From the NCBI RefSeq assembly GCF_001411495.1, contig NZ_CP012982.1:1612001-1676000 (forward strand): a stretch of 64,000 nucleotides of DNA, in the 5' to 3' direction. Both the position numbers and the translations under genes were made by a program. Shown here piece after piece: positions 47,336-56,611 of this stretch. Each line of letters starts with the position of its first letter. Position 1 is the first letter of the stretch. The stretch is from Burkholderia cepacia ATCC 25416 (GTDB taxonomy: Bacteria > Pseudomonadota > Gammaproteobacteria > Burkholderiales > Burkholderiaceae). The notes beneath the pieces were generated by a model. It searched no databases. It saw nothing but the letters and a program-made list of their open reading frames with translations, and was not told the DNA's origin.

Positions 47336-49963
47336 ATGCCCGCCCGGGCAGGGCGGAGGCTTGCTCACGCTCGGGTGCCTATCGTGATCCAACGTCTTTC
47401 GAGTTTGCCGCCATTCGTGCGCTGGCGCCCGCGCCCGTGCTTCCTGCTCGCGCTGTCGGTGTTCGCGTCGACGGGCACGATGGCGCAGACCACAAGCGCC
47501 ACACAGGTGGCGGAAGTCCAGTTCGACGACCTGTTCCTGCAGCGCCCGGGCGGCACGCGGGTGGACGTCAGTCGCTTCGAAAAAGGCAATGCCGCGGCGC
47601 CGGGTTCGTATCGCGCCGACCTGTACGTCAACACGAACTGGATCGGTCGTACCGCGATCACGCTGCGCCAGGTGGGCGACAGCCGAAACAACGTCCAGCC
47701 CTGCTTCGATCGCGAGCTGCTGCAGCAGGTCGGGGTGGATCTCGCGAAGCTGTCGCCCGAAGCGACGCTCATGTTGACGGACTCGAACCATGCCTGCGCG
47801 ACGATCGGCATGCTGGTGCCGGACGCCGTCGCCACTTTCGACAATGGCGAGCAGCGGCTCGACGTCAGCATCCCGCAGGCCTCGTTGAGCCGCGCGGCGC
47901 GCGGCTACGTGGATCCGCGCTACTGGGACGAGGGCGTGCCGGCTGCGCTGCTGTCGTACAACGGCAACCTCTACCGCGCCGACAACCAGGGCGCCTCGTC
48001 GACCCAGGCCTACCTGGGCCTGACCGCCGGCCTGAACGTCGGGCCCTGGCGCTTCCGCCACAACGGCAACACCACCTACGACACGCACGGCGGCACGCAC
48101 TACCAGAGCGTGCAGACCAGCCTGCAGCGCTCGATCGCGCGCCTGAAGGCGCAGCTCGTGATCGGCGACGCGTTCACCGACGGCACGATGTTCGACAGCG
48201 TGGGCTTTCGCGGCGTGCGGATCGCCAGCGACGAGCGCATGTATCCGGAATCGCAACGCGGCTATGCGCCGACCATCCACGGCATCGCCAACAGCAATGC
48301 GCTGGTGCAGGTGCGCCAGAACGGCAACATCGTCTACAGCGCCAACGTCGCGACCGGCCCGTTCGAGATCGACGATCTCTATGCGACCGGTTATGGCGGC
48401 GACCTCGACGTCATCGTGACCGAAGCCGACGGCAGCATCCACACCTTCAAGGTGCCGTATGCGTCGGCCGTCAGTTCGCTGCGGCCCGGCATCACGCGTT
48501 TCAGCGTGACGGCCGGCCAGTACCGCAGTCCGCTGCTGTCGAGCAAGCCCGCGCTGTTCCAGGCGACCATACAGCACGGTTTCACCAACCTGATCACCGG
48601 CTACGGCGGCATGACGGCCGCGCCCGGCTACCTGGCAGGCCTGGCCGGCGTCGCACTCAACACCGGGCTGGGCTCGTTCGCGCTGGACATCACGCAGGCC
48701 AACACCGATCTGCCCGGCCTGGGCACGCGCCACGGCCAGAGCGTGAAGCTCTCGTACAGCAAGCTGATCAGTCCGACCAATACCAATATCGCGGTGGCCG
48801 CCTATCGTTATTCGAGCAGCGGTTACCTGGGCCTGCAGGACGCCATGCAGTTGCGCAGCCAGCAGACCGGCGGCGTGAACGGCCTGCTGTCGGGCGGCGT
48901 GCGTCGCGGTCAGTTCCAGGTCATGCTGAACCAGGGCCTGCCGGAAGGCTGGGGCTCGTTCTACCTGTCCGGCTCGACCGTCAATTACTGGAATCGCAGC
49001 GGCAACGACACGCAGTTCCAGGCCGGCTACAGCAACAATTTCCGGCGCATCAACTACGGCGTGTCGGTCGCGCGCCAATTCGACGCGACGCAAAACCGCT
49101 GGGACAACCGCTTCATGCTGAACGTGTCGATCCCGCTGAACCTCGGCTCGCGCACGTTGTACTCGTCGACCAGCCTGCAACACGACAGCCATGGCGCAAC
49201 CCTGGTCCAGCAGTCGCTGACCGGCTCGCTCGGCATCGACAACGCGCTCAGCTATGGCGTGAACGTCGGTCATACCCGCGGCAGCGGCACCGGGGCGACC
49301 GCCAACGTCGGCGGCAACGTGTCCTACATGTCGCCGTATGCGACCTTGTCGGGCAACGCTTCGAAGGGCACCGGCTTTACGCAGTACGGCGGCGGCATCT
49401 CGGGCGGTATGGTGGCCTATGCCGGCGGCGTGGCCTTTGCGCCGACCATGGGCGAGACGATGGCGATCGTCGAGGCCAAGGACGCAAACGGCGCACGCGT
49501 GACGGCCGGCAGCGGCCTGCGCATCGATCGGTTCGGTCATGCACTGGTGTCGACCCTGACGCCGTTCTCGACCAACGAGGTGGAAATCGATCCGAAGGGC
49601 GTACCGATGAGCGTCGAGCTCAAATCCAGCGCGCAGCACGTCGCGCCGACCGCGGGTGCGGTGGTGCGGCTGAAGTACGAGACCGAGGGCGGCGGACGCG
49701 CGGTAATCATGCGCGCGCGCATGGCCGATGGTGAGCCGGTTCCGTTCGGCGCGGAGGTGAGCGATACGGCGGGGCAGAACGTCGGCACCGTCGCGCAGGA
49801 TGGCCGCGTCGTGCTGCGCGGCGTGAAGACGGATACCGGCACGCTGAAGGTGAAGTGGGGCGACACGGCCGCCGAGGGTTGTTCGCTATCCTACACGCTT
49901 GCGCCGGCGAGCAACACGAGCCGGCAACGGTGGACCGATACGGAAGCGGTATGTACGAAATGA
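47336..49963 (+). CDS. fimD: Outer-membrane fimbrial usher (FimD/PapC-like)
   Basis: Outer-membrane assembly platform, about 875 residues, usual for ushers. An N-terminal PapC-N domain (VQFDDLFLQRPGG...DVSRFEKGNAAAPGSYRADLYVN) precedes the long beta barrel with its plug, and a C-terminal domain ends with a Cys pair (EGCSLSY, EAVCTK). The barrel contains repeated Tyr/Gly-rich strands. The start is uncertain: ATG 47336 has no clear ribosome site, GTG 47375 follows a distant GGAGG, and either gives a signal peptide ending near TMAQ. It follows fimC and precedes the adhesin gene. Confidence 0.92.
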   Translation: MPARAGRRLAHARVPIVIQRLSSLPPFVRWRPRPCFLLALSVFASTGTMAQTTSATQVAEVQFDDLFLQRPGGTRVDVSRFEKGNAAAPGSYRADLYVNTNWIGRTAITLRQVGDSRNNVQPCFDRELLQQVGVDLAKLSPEATLMLTDSNHACATIGMLVPDAVATFDNGEQRLDVSIPQASLSRAARGYVDPRYWDEGVPAALLSYNGNLYRADNQGASSTQAYLGLTAGLNVGPWRFRHNGNTTYDTHGGTHYQSVQTSLQRSIARLKAQLVIGDAFTDGTMFDSVGFRGVRIASDERMYPESQRGYAPTIHGIANSNALVQVRQNGNIVYSANVATGPFEIDDLYATGYGGDLDVIVTEADGSIHTFKVPYASAVSSLRPGITRFSVTAGQYRSPLLSSKPALFQATIQHGFTNLITGYGGMTAAPGYLAGLAGVALNTGLGSFALDITQANTDLPGLGTRHGQSVKLSYSKLISPTNTNIAVAAYRYSSSGYLGLQDAMQLRSQQTGGVNGLLSGGVRRGQFQVMLNQGLPEGWGSFYLSGSTVNYWNRSGNDTQFQAGYSNNFRRINYGVSVARQFDATQNRWDNRFMLNVSIPLNLGSRTLYSSTSLQHDSHGATLVQQSLTGSLGIDNALSYGVNVGHTRGSGTGATANVGGNVSYMSPYATLSGNASKGTGFTQYGGGISGGMVAYAGGVAFAPTMGETMAIVEAKDANGARVTAGSGLRIDRFGHALVSTLTPFSTNEVEIDPKGVPMSVELKSSAQHVAPTAGAVVRLKYETEGGGRAVIMRARMADGEPVPFGAEVSDTAGQNVGTVAQDGRVVLRGVKTDTGTLKVKWGDTAAEGCSLSYTLAPASNTSRQRWTDTEAVCTK

Positions 49964-49995
49964 GCGCTGCTGATGAAATGAGCCTGGGAGAGGTC

Positions 49996-51132
49996 ATGAA
50001 ACGAAACGAAAATTCGACCGCGAAGCGCCGGCAGGCGAAGTCGGCGCGCGGCTGGGGCCGCATGGTGTTCTGGCTGCTCGCGCTGGTAGCGTTGATGCTT
50101 GGTCCGGGTTCGCGTGCCGCGCTCGCGCAGAGCGCCAGTTGCACGGGCACGGCACAGACGGTGACGATCTCGATGCCGGCTTCGGTGACGATCCCGCGCG
50201 ACGCAGCGATCGGTACGGTGCTGACGACCTGGGCCAGTACTCCGGCCACCACCAACTTCTATAGTTGCCTCGTGTCGGGTTCTGCATTCTCGGGTATGGC
50301 CTTCGAAGCGCTGTCGATGACCAAGGCCGGCATGACGGTGGCCGGGCCGAATGGTGTGGCCTATACGGTCTGGAATACCAATGTGCCGGGCGTCGGTGTC
50401 GCGATCGGCGTGCGTTCCTATGCGAACGGTTGTGGATGGCAGCCATGGGACGATCTCGGCACGCCGAGGCCGCCGCTACCCAGCCCTTGGGCTGGGTGGG
50501 CCTGTAACCAAAACGGTACGAACAGTTTGGTCACCAACGGCGGCCAGGTTCAGGTGGCGCTGGTCAAGACCGGCGCCATCACGGCGGGCACGGTGACGGG
50601 CGGCGTGCTGTTCGAGGGAGCTCCCTCGACGGGGGGAGCAAACATCAACGGCCCGTTTGCGGTCTCCGCTTCGAGCCACGTGTCGTATTCGCTGACCTCG
50701 ACCATCGTCAATGTCGCGGCGTGCACCACGCCGAACGTGACGGTCAACATGGGCTCGCCCATGCAGTCGGAATTCACGGGCATCGGCTCGACCAACAAAC
50801 AGGCCGTCTCGCTCAACGTGGCGGTCAACGCCTGCCCGACAGGCCTGAACTCGATCCAGTACCAGTTCATCCCGGTCAATGCCGTCCTCGACAGCACCAA
50901 CGGCGTGCTGGCGCTGTCGAGCGGTTCGACGGCCACCGGTATCGGCCTGCAACTGAAGGACGGCAACGGCAACGCGCTGAAATACAACACGCAGTACACG
51001 CTGACGAGCTACAGCAAATCGACCGGCGGCTCCTACACGATCCCGCTCACCGCCAGGTACTACCAGACGGCCGCGAAGGTAACAGCCGGCAGCGCAAACG
51101 CCGTGCTGACCTTCACCATGACGTATCAGTAG
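49996..51132 (+). CDS. Fimbrial tip adhesin (FimH-like)
   Basis: A 378-residue protein encoded last in the operon, as tip adhesins usually are. The signal peptide is VFWLLALVALMLGPGS preceded by a Lys/Arg-rich tail, cleaved near ALAQS. The N-terminal part (to about residue 230) is a variable receptor-binding domain with several cysteines and a Trp/Pro-rich loop (WQPWDD, PSPWAGWACN). The C-terminal 150 residues are a pilin domain with the ending TMTYQ. ATG 49996 has GGGAGAGG upstream; earlier ATGs overlap the usher stop. The receptor cannot be predicted. Confidence 0.82.
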   Translation: MKRNENSTAKRRQAKSARGWGRMVFWLLALVALMLGPGSRAALAQSASCTGTAQTVTISMPASVTIPRDAAIGTVLTTWASTPATTNFYSCLVSGSAFSGMAFEALSMTKAGMTVAGPNGVAYTVWNTNVPGVGVAIGVRSYANGCGWQPWDDLGTPRPPLPSPWAGWACNQNGTNSLVTNGGQVQVALVKTGAITAGTVTGGVLFEGAPSTGGANINGPFAVSASSHVSYSLTSTIVNVAACTTPNVTVNMGSPMQSEFTGIGSTNKQAVSLNVAVNACPTGLNSIQYQFIPVNAVLDSTNGVLALSSGSTATGIGLQLKDGNGNALKYNTQYTLTSYSKSTGGSYTIPLTARYYQTAAKVTAGSANAVLTFTMTYQ

Positions 51133-51205
51133 GCCGCGCACAGCGAGCCTCGATGTGTGCGAAGGCGGTGTGGACTTGCGCGTGCACGCCCCAGGGTAAA
51201 TAAAC

Positions 51206-51227
51206 AAGGGCGCCCGAGGGCGCCCTT
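51206..51227 (-). terminator. Terminator of the MlaC-like gene (possibly bidirectional)
   Basis: A GC-rich stem (AAGGGCGCC/GGCGCCCTT) with loop CGAG. On the minus strand it is followed by a T-rich tract (TTGTTTATTTA), so it best serves the minus-strand gene ending at 51261. It may also stop fimbrial transcription from the other side. Confidence 0.65.
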
Positions 51228-51260
51228 CATGCATCCGGATTCCGAACCGCGCGGCGGCGG

Positions 51261-51857
51261 TCAGTTCGTCCGCGAATTGTGTTTCTGCAGATACGCGATC
51301 AGGCCGTCGATCCCGCCCGATGCGAGCTGGCTCTTGAACTGGCCCTGGTAGACCTGGATCAGCCACGCGCCCGACATGTCGATGTCGTAGATCTTCCAGT
51401 CGTTGCCGACCTTGCCGAGACGATAGCCGACCGACTGGCTGTCGCCCGGCGTCGTGACCGTCGACTGCACGAGCGCGTCTGCGCCCGACGCGCCGCCGGC
51501 CTTGAACGAGAACTTCGCGTCCTGGCTGCCGAGCTGCGCGAGCGACGCGGCGTAGGTGCGCGTCATCAGCAGCTTGAACTGCTTGTAAAGCTCCTGCTGC
51601 TGTTGCGGCGTGGCCTGCTTCCACGCGTCGCCGACCGCGATGCGGGTCGTGCGCTCGAAGTTGGTCGCGGGCAGGAAGCGCTGCTCGACGACCGCCGAGA
51701 CCTTCGCCATGTCCCCGCCGCGCGCGGCCGGATCGGCCTTCATCGCGTTGACGGTACCTTCGACCGCATTGCGGACGATATCGACCGGCGCGCTCTGCGC
51801 AAAAGCGGAAACCGACACGGCGGCCGCCGCGACGAAAGCAAACAGATGACGTTTCAT
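51261..51857 (-). CDS. MlaC/Ttg2D-family periplasmic lipid-binding protein (HpnM-like)
   Basis: A 198-residue periplasmic protein of the toluene-tolerance Ttg2D/MlaC family, which carries phospholipids between membranes. A signal peptide (MKRHLFAFVAAAAVSVSAFA) is followed by a mature domain with RFLPATNFERTTRIAVG, the WK(Q/N)A motif, LMTRTYAASLAQ and DWKIYDIDMSGAWL(I/V). HpnM of hopanoid loci belongs to the same family, and this gene is divergent from hpnN, so HpnM is an equally good name. No MlaD/E/F homologues are nearby. Starts at 51857, about 320 bases from hpnN. Confidence 0.85.
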   Translation of the reverse strand: MKRHLFAFVAAAAVSVSAFAQSAPVDIVRNAVEGTVNAMKADPAARGGDMAKVSAVVEQRFLPATNFERTTRIAVGDAWKQATPQQQQELYKQFKLLMTRTYAASLAQLGSQDAKFSFKAGGASGADALVQSTVTTPGDSQSVGYRLGKVGNDWKIYDIDMSGAWLIQVYQGQFKSQLASGGIDGLIAYLQKHNSRTN

Positions 51858-52180
51858 ACGAATATCGCTCGATGAGAAAAAACGACCGGTTCATTGCACC
51901 GGCCGACGAAGCAAAGTATACCGGGCCCGACGCCTCGGTGCGCCGCCGTGACCGACTGTTACCTTTCAGGTTCCTTTGTCACAGGCGTGCGGCGGCGCGA
52001 CGACGCAGCGCGGCGCCGATTATGTAAATATCCCCTTACAAACCGGCGAGCCATCGGTATCGATTCCGCCGTCGCGAACAAATCTCCTTCCCGCCCCGAA
52101 ACCCCCAACGTCACGACCGCCGCCACGCCGCGCCGGTATACTTGGCTACTTTGCCCTTGCCAGCCGCTCCCCACCGCCAC
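51858..52180. other. Divergent promoter region between MlaC-like gene and hpnN
   Basis: This 323-base gap carries TATACT-type -10 elements on both sides: at 51915-51920 (minus strand, for the MlaC-like gene) and 52137-52142 (plus strand, for hpnN). Neither has a convincing -35. No gene or other repeat was recognised. Confidence 0.35.
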
Positions 52181-54814
52181 ATGGTGACATCTCTCATCGT
52201 CCGACTCGTTGCATGGTCGGTGCGCCGCCCCGTCTGGGTCGTCGTCCTGTCGCTCGTCATCGCCGCGCTCAGCGGCGTCTATGTCGCGCAGCATTTCAAG
52301 ATCAACACCGACATCAGCAAGCTCGTCGATGCCGAGCCGCAATGGGCCGCCCTCGGCCAGGCCGTCGACAAGGCGTTCCCGCAACGCAACGGCACGATCC
52401 TCGCCGTCGTCGAGGCGCCGGCGCCCGAATTCGCGAACGCCGCCGCGCATGCGCTGACCGAAGCGCTGCGCAAGGATGCCGACGCCGGCCGCATCGGCCA
52501 GGTGGCCGAGCCCGGCGGCGGGCCGTTCTTCGAGCACAACGGGCTGCTGTTCCTGTCGCCGCAGGAGGTCACGGATACCACCTCGCAGCTCGCGAGCGCG
52601 CGCCCGCTCGTCAACGAACTCGCGAAGAACCCGAGCCTGACCGGGCTCGCGACCACACTCTCCACCACGCTCGGCCAGCCGCTCCTGACCGGCCAGGTGA
52701 AACTGCCCGCGATGGCGAAGCTGCTCGCACGCAGCGCCGCGACGGTCGACGACGTGCTGGCCGGCAAGCCGGCCGCGTTCTCGTGGCGCGCGCTGGTCGA
52801 CAACGATGCCGCGCGGCAGCCCGCGCGCGCGTTCGTCACCGTGCAGCCGGTGGTCAACTACGGCGCGCTGAAGGCCGGCGCGGAAACCAGCCAGGTGATC
52901 CGCGACGCGGCCCGTTCGCTCGACCTCGAGAAGCGCTACGGCGCCGCCGTGCGCCTGACCGGCGAACAGCCGCTCGCCGACGACGAATTCGCGTCCGTCG
53001 AAGATGGCGCGGCGCTCAACGGCGCGCTCACGCTGCTCGCCGTGCTCGTCATCCTGTGGCTGGCGCTGCGCTCGAAGCGGATGATCGGCTCGGTGCTCGT
53101 CACGCTGTTCGTCGGCCTCGTCGTGACCGCCGCGCTCGGCCTCGCGATGGTCGGCTCGCTGAACATGATCTCGGTCGCGTTCATGGTGCTGTTCGTCGGC
53201 CTCGGCGTCGATTTCTCGATCCAGTACGGCGTGAAATACCGCGAGGAGCGCTTCCGCGATCCGCGCATCGATCACGCGCTGATCGGCGCCGCGCACTCGA
53301 TGGGCATGCCGCTCGCGCTGGCCACCGCGGCCGTCGCGGCGAGCTTCTTCTCGTTCATTCCCACCGCCTATCGCGGCGTGTCCGAACTCGGCCTGATCGC
53401 GGGCGTCGGGATGTTCGTCGCGCTGCTGACCACGATCACGCTGCTGCCGGCGCTGCTGCGCCTGTTCGCGCCGCCGGGCGAATCGAAGACGCCGGGCTTC
53501 CCGTGGCTCGCGCCGGTCGACGACTACCTCGATCGCCATCGCAAGCCGATCCTGATCGGCACGCTCGTGGTCGTGATCGGCGCGCTGCCGCTGCTCGCGT
53601 TCCTCCACTTCGACTTCAACCCGCTGCACCTGAAGGATCCGCACAGCGAATCGATGGCGACGCTGCTTGCGCTGAAGGACTCGCCGGAAGCCGCCGTCAA
53701 CGACGTCACGCTGCTCGCGCCGTCGCTCGCCGATGCCGACGCGGCCGCGAAGCGCCTCGACGCACTGCCTGAAGTCGGCCGCACGACCACACTGTCGACC
53801 TTCATCCCCGCCGACCAGCCGGCCAAGCGCGCGGCGATCGCCGCGGCCGCGAGCGACCTGCTGCCCGCGCTGACGCAGCCGGCCGCGCCGCCCGCGACCG
53901 ATGCGCAGCGCGTCGCCGCGCTCAAGCGCGTGTCGGACCTGCTGAGCTACGCGGCCGAAGATCACCCGGGCCCGGGCGCGGCCGCCGCGCAGCACCTGTC
54001 GGCCTCGCTCGCGAAACTCGCCGCCGCGGACGCCGCGACGCGCGACCGCGCCGAGCGTGCGTTCTCCGACACGCTGCGCATCGCGCTCAACCAGCTCGCC
54101 TCGCTGCTGCAGCCGCAGGACATCACGCGCGAATCGCTGCCGCCACAGCTCGTGCGCGACTGGGTCGCACCGGACGGCCACGCACTCGTGCAGATTTCGC
54201 CGAAGGTGCCGAAGGGCGTCGACCCGAACGACGACACGATGCTGCGCCGCTTCGCGAAGACCGTGAAGGCCGCGGAGCCGGGCGCGACCGGCGGGCCGAT
54301 CTCGATCCTGCATTCGGCCGACACGATCATCAACGCGTTCCTGCATGCGGCACTGTGGTCGATCATCTCGATCACGATCCTGCTGTGGGTCACGCTGCGC
54401 CGCTTCGGCGACGTGCTGCGCACGCTGGTGCCGCTGCTCGTGTCGGGCATCGTGACGCTCGAACTGTGCGTCGTGCTCGGCATGTCGCTCAACTTCGCGA
54501 ACATCATCGCGCTGCCGCTGATGCTCGGCGTCGGCGTCGCGTTCAAGGTGTATTTCGTGATGGCGTGGCGCGGGGGGCAAACCGGGCTGCTGCACTCGAG
54601 CCTCACGCACGCCGTCCTGTTCAGCGCCGCGACGACGGCGACCGCATTCGGCAGCCTGTGGCTGTCGCACCACCCGGGCACGTCGAGCATGGGCAAGCTG
54701 CTCGCGCTGGCCCTGACCTGCACGCTGATCGGCGCCGTGGTGTTCCAGCCCGTCCTGATGGGCAAACCGCGCGTCAAACGCGCCAAGAACCAATCGCAAG
54801 GAATCAATGAATAA
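52181..54814 (+). CDS. hpnN: Hopanoid-associated RND transporter HpnN (MMPL family)
   Basis: Inner-membrane RND transporter of 877 residues that moves hopanoids towards the outer membrane. The ATG at 52181 gives [20 protein letters not shown] with the first helix at residues 16-35, then a large periplasmic domain and two sets of MMPL helices (around 290-450 and 725-870). The second helix group carries [11 protein letters not shown], and the last [11 protein letters not shown], both typical of MMPL/HpnN. The frame opens at a TTG 39 bases upstream, but ATG is preferred. mlaA follows with an 8-base overlap, which strongly suggests co-expression. Confidence 0.9.
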   Translation: MVTSLIVRLVAWSVRRPVWVVVLSLVIAALSGVYVAQHFKINTDISKLVDAEPQWAALGQAVDKAFPQRNGTILAVVEAPAPEFANAAAHALTEALRKDADAGRIGQVAEPGGGPFFEHNGLLFLSPQEVTDTTSQLASARPLVNELAKNPSLTGLATTLSTTLGQPLLTGQVKLPAMAKLLARSAATVDDVLAGKPAAFSWRALVDNDAARQPARAFVTVQPVVNYGALKAGAETSQVIRDAARSLDLEKRYGAAVRLTGEQPLADDEFASVEDGAALNGALTLLAVLVILWLALRSKRMIGSVLVTLFVGLVVTAALGLAMVGSLNMISVAFMVLFVGLGVDFSIQYGVKYREERFRDPRIDHALIGAAHSMGMPLALATAAVAASFFSFIPTAYRGVSELGLIAGVGMFVALLTTITLLPALLRLFAPPGESKTPGFPWLAPVDDYLDRHRKPILIGTLVVVIGALPLLAFLHFDFNPLHLKDPHSESMATLLALKDSPEAAVNDVTLLAPSLADADAAAKRLDALPEVGRTTTLSTFIPADQPAKRAAIAAAASDLLPALTQPAAPPATDAQRVAALKRVSDLLSYAAEDHPGPGAAAAQHLSASLAKLAAADAATRDRAERAFSDTLRIALNQLASLLQPQDITRESLPPQLVRDWVAPDGHALVQISPKVPKGVDPNDDTMLRRFAKTVKAAEPGATGGPISILHSADTIINAFLHAALWSIISITILLWVTLRRFGDVLRTLVPLLVSGIVTLELCVVLGMSLNFANIIALPLMLGVGVAFKVYFVMAWRGGQTGLLHSSLTHAVLFSAATTATAFGSLWLSHHPGTSSMGKLLALALTCTLIGAVVFQPVLMGKPRVKRAKNQSQGINE

Positions 54815-55766
54815 GGTGCGAATCATTGCGGCGACCGTTGCCGCCAGCGCAGTGCTGACCGGCTGCGCGACGGGACCGAACCGCAACCCCAACGACCCGC
54901 TCGAGCCGATGAACCGGGCGATGTACAAGTTCAACGACACCGTCGACACGAACATCGCCCAGCCGATCGCGAAGGGTTACCAGAAGGTCACGCCGACGCC
55001 CGTGCGCACCGCGATCAGCAACTTCTTCTCGAACCTCGGCGACCTCGGCAACATCGCGAACAACCTGCTGCAGTTGCGCATCACCGACGCGACGCAGGAC
55101 TTGATGCGCGTCGCGATGAACTCGCTGTTCGGCGTCGCCGGCCTGATCGACATCGCGACGCCGGCCGGGCTGCCGAAGCATCACCAGGATTTCGGCCTGA
55201 CGATGGCGCGCTGGGGCGTGCCGTCCGGCCCGTACCTCGTGCTGCCCGTGTTCGGGCCGAGCACGTTCCGCGACGGCGTCGGCCGCGCGGTGGACGTGCG
55301 CTTCAACCTGCTCAACTACATCGAGCCGGCCGCGCGCAACCCGATGTACATCGCGCAGTTCATCAGCGCGCGCTCGGACCTGCTCGGCGCGACCGACCTG
55401 CTGAAGCAGGCCGCGCTCGATCCGTATTCGTTCGTGCGCGACGCGTACCTGCAGCAGCGCAAGTCGCTGACGTATCGCAGCCAGTCGTCGTCCACAACGC
55501 TGCCGACCTACAACGAACCGGGTGAATCGGGCGCCGTGCCCGCCGCGACGCCTGCCGTGCCGGGGTTGCCGAACTACGAGGATCCGGGCGAGTCGGGCGG
55601 TACACCGGGCGCTGCGCCGAACAATGCACCGGCCGCGCCGGGGCTGCCGCAGTACGACGATCCGGGTGCGGACGGTGCGATGCCGGCGAGCACGCCGGCT
55701 GCTGCGCCTGCCGCGGCATCGGCAACCGCGCCGGCAACGCCTGCGAGCAGTCCGGCCGCGCAGTAA
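54807..55766 (+). CDS. mlaA: Outer-membrane lipoprotein MlaA (VacJ) with repeat tail
   Basis: MlaA removes misplaced phospholipid from the outer leaflet and passes it to MlaC. Lipoprotein signal [20 protein letters not shown] ends in a lipobox; the VacJ domain (residues about 30-225) has [15 protein letters not shown], the NNLLQL helix and [11 protein letters not shown]. The start lies within the hpnN stop region (ATGAATAA, 8-base overlap). Unlike E. coli MlaA (251 residues), it has an extra C-terminal tail of about 80 residues with three copies of LPxYxxPGxxG and long Pro/Ala stretches, probably disordered. Confidence 0.92.
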   Translation: MNKVRIIAATVAASAVLTGCATGPNRNPNDPLEPMNRAMYKFNDTVDTNIAQPIAKGYQKVTPTPVRTAISNFFSNLGDLGNIANNLLQLRITDATQDLMRVAMNSLFGVAGLIDIATPAGLPKHHQDFGLTMARWGVPSGPYLVLPVFGPSTFRDGVGRAVDVRFNLLNYIEPAARNPMYIAQFISARSDLLGATDLLKQAALDPYSFVRDAYLQQRKSLTYRSQSSSTTLPTYNEPGESGAVPAATPAVPGLPNYEDPGESGGTPGAAPNNAPAAPGLPQYDDPGADGAMPASTPAAAPAAASATAPATPASSPAAQ

Positions 55767-55791
55767 CGCTGCAACGGCTACCGCCGCAAGG

Positions 55792-55832
55792 AAAAAGAGC
55801 GCTGCAGTTCAAATCTGCAGCGCTCTTTTTTT
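55792..55832. terminator. Bidirectional terminator between mlaA and hpnG
   Basis: A 16-base perfect stem (AAAAAGAGCGCTGCAG, 7-base loop) with A-run and T-run on its two sides. It can stop the plus-strand hpnN-mlaA and minus-strand hpnDE-shc-hpnG transcripts. Confidence 0.85.
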
Positions 55833-55903
55833 GTCCGCGATTTGTCCGCGAGAACCGGAAGGAAAGCCGGGAAGGGAGGGGTAAGAAAAGCGGCGAACGC
55901 CGC

Positions 55904-56608
55904 TCAGACGATCCGCATCGCGCCCGCACGCTCGAATGCGTGCCGCGCCTGGATCAGCGTCGTGCGCGCCGCGCGCGCGTCGCTGGCCACCTGCAGCAGC
56001 GGGCCGAGCTGCGACGGCTGCTTCAGCAGTTCACGCAGGATCGGCAGGATCGCCGTGCTGCCGTCGTCGCGCAGGCCGGCCGTCGCCGCGCTGGGCAACG
56101 TGCGCCACGCCGGATCGACGATCGCGCGACACACCGCGAACGGCACACCGCGCGACGCCGCGAAGGCCGCCGCGATATGCGACTCCATGTCGACGGCGAG
56201 CGCGCCCTTCGCGCGATGCAGCGACGTCTTTTCCTGTTCGCTGACGACCGGTGCGCTCACCGCCGCGATCGTGCCGCGCGTGACGCGCGCCCACACCGGC
56301 GTGTCGTGCAGCGCGGCGACGAGCCGCGTGCTCCAGCGCGTATCGGTCTCGACGCGGCCGAACGGCCCGTCGATCGCGTTCGCGATCACGAGCGCGCCGG
56401 GCGCCAGGTCGGGCGCGAGCCCGCCCGCGGTGCCGAAGCTCACGATGCCCGCGCAACCGCGCGCGGTCGCCTCGGTCAGCGCGCGTTCGAGCCGGTCGGC
56501 GCGCGCGGCGAAGACCGCTTCGACGCCGTCGCCGCGCGCAATGCGCGCCTCGAACGCCATCCCCGTCACGGCGATGACGGGCAGCATGCCGGTGGATTGC
56601 GTCGCCAC
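55904..56608 (-). CDS. hpnG: Hopanoid-associated nucleoside phosphorylase HpnG
   Basis: Acts on adenosylhopane to release adenine and give ribosylhopane. It is 234 residues, cytoplasmic, with the purine nucleoside phosphorylase fold: VIAVTGMAFEARI at the N-terminus, IVSFGTAGGL, and the substrate-binding AVDMESHIAAAFA motif (Met-Glu). It is the last gene of the minus-strand hopanoid operon, starting 3 bases after the shc stop. In HpnG clusters hpnH, the radical SAM partner, is needed to supply adenosylhopane; it is not in the window. Confidence 0.88.
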   Translation of the reverse strand: MATQSTGMLPVIAVTGMAFEARIARGDGVEAVFAARADRLERALTEATARGCAGIVSFGTAGGLAPDLAPGALVIANAIDGPFGRVETDTRWSTRLVAALHDTPVWARVTRGTIAAVSAPVVSEQEKTSLHRAKGALAVDMESHIAAAFAASRGVPFAVCRAIVDPAWRTLPSAATAGLRDDGSTAILPILRELLKQPSQLGPLLQVASDARAARTTLIQARHAFERAGAMRIV

Positions 56609-56611
56609 GCG

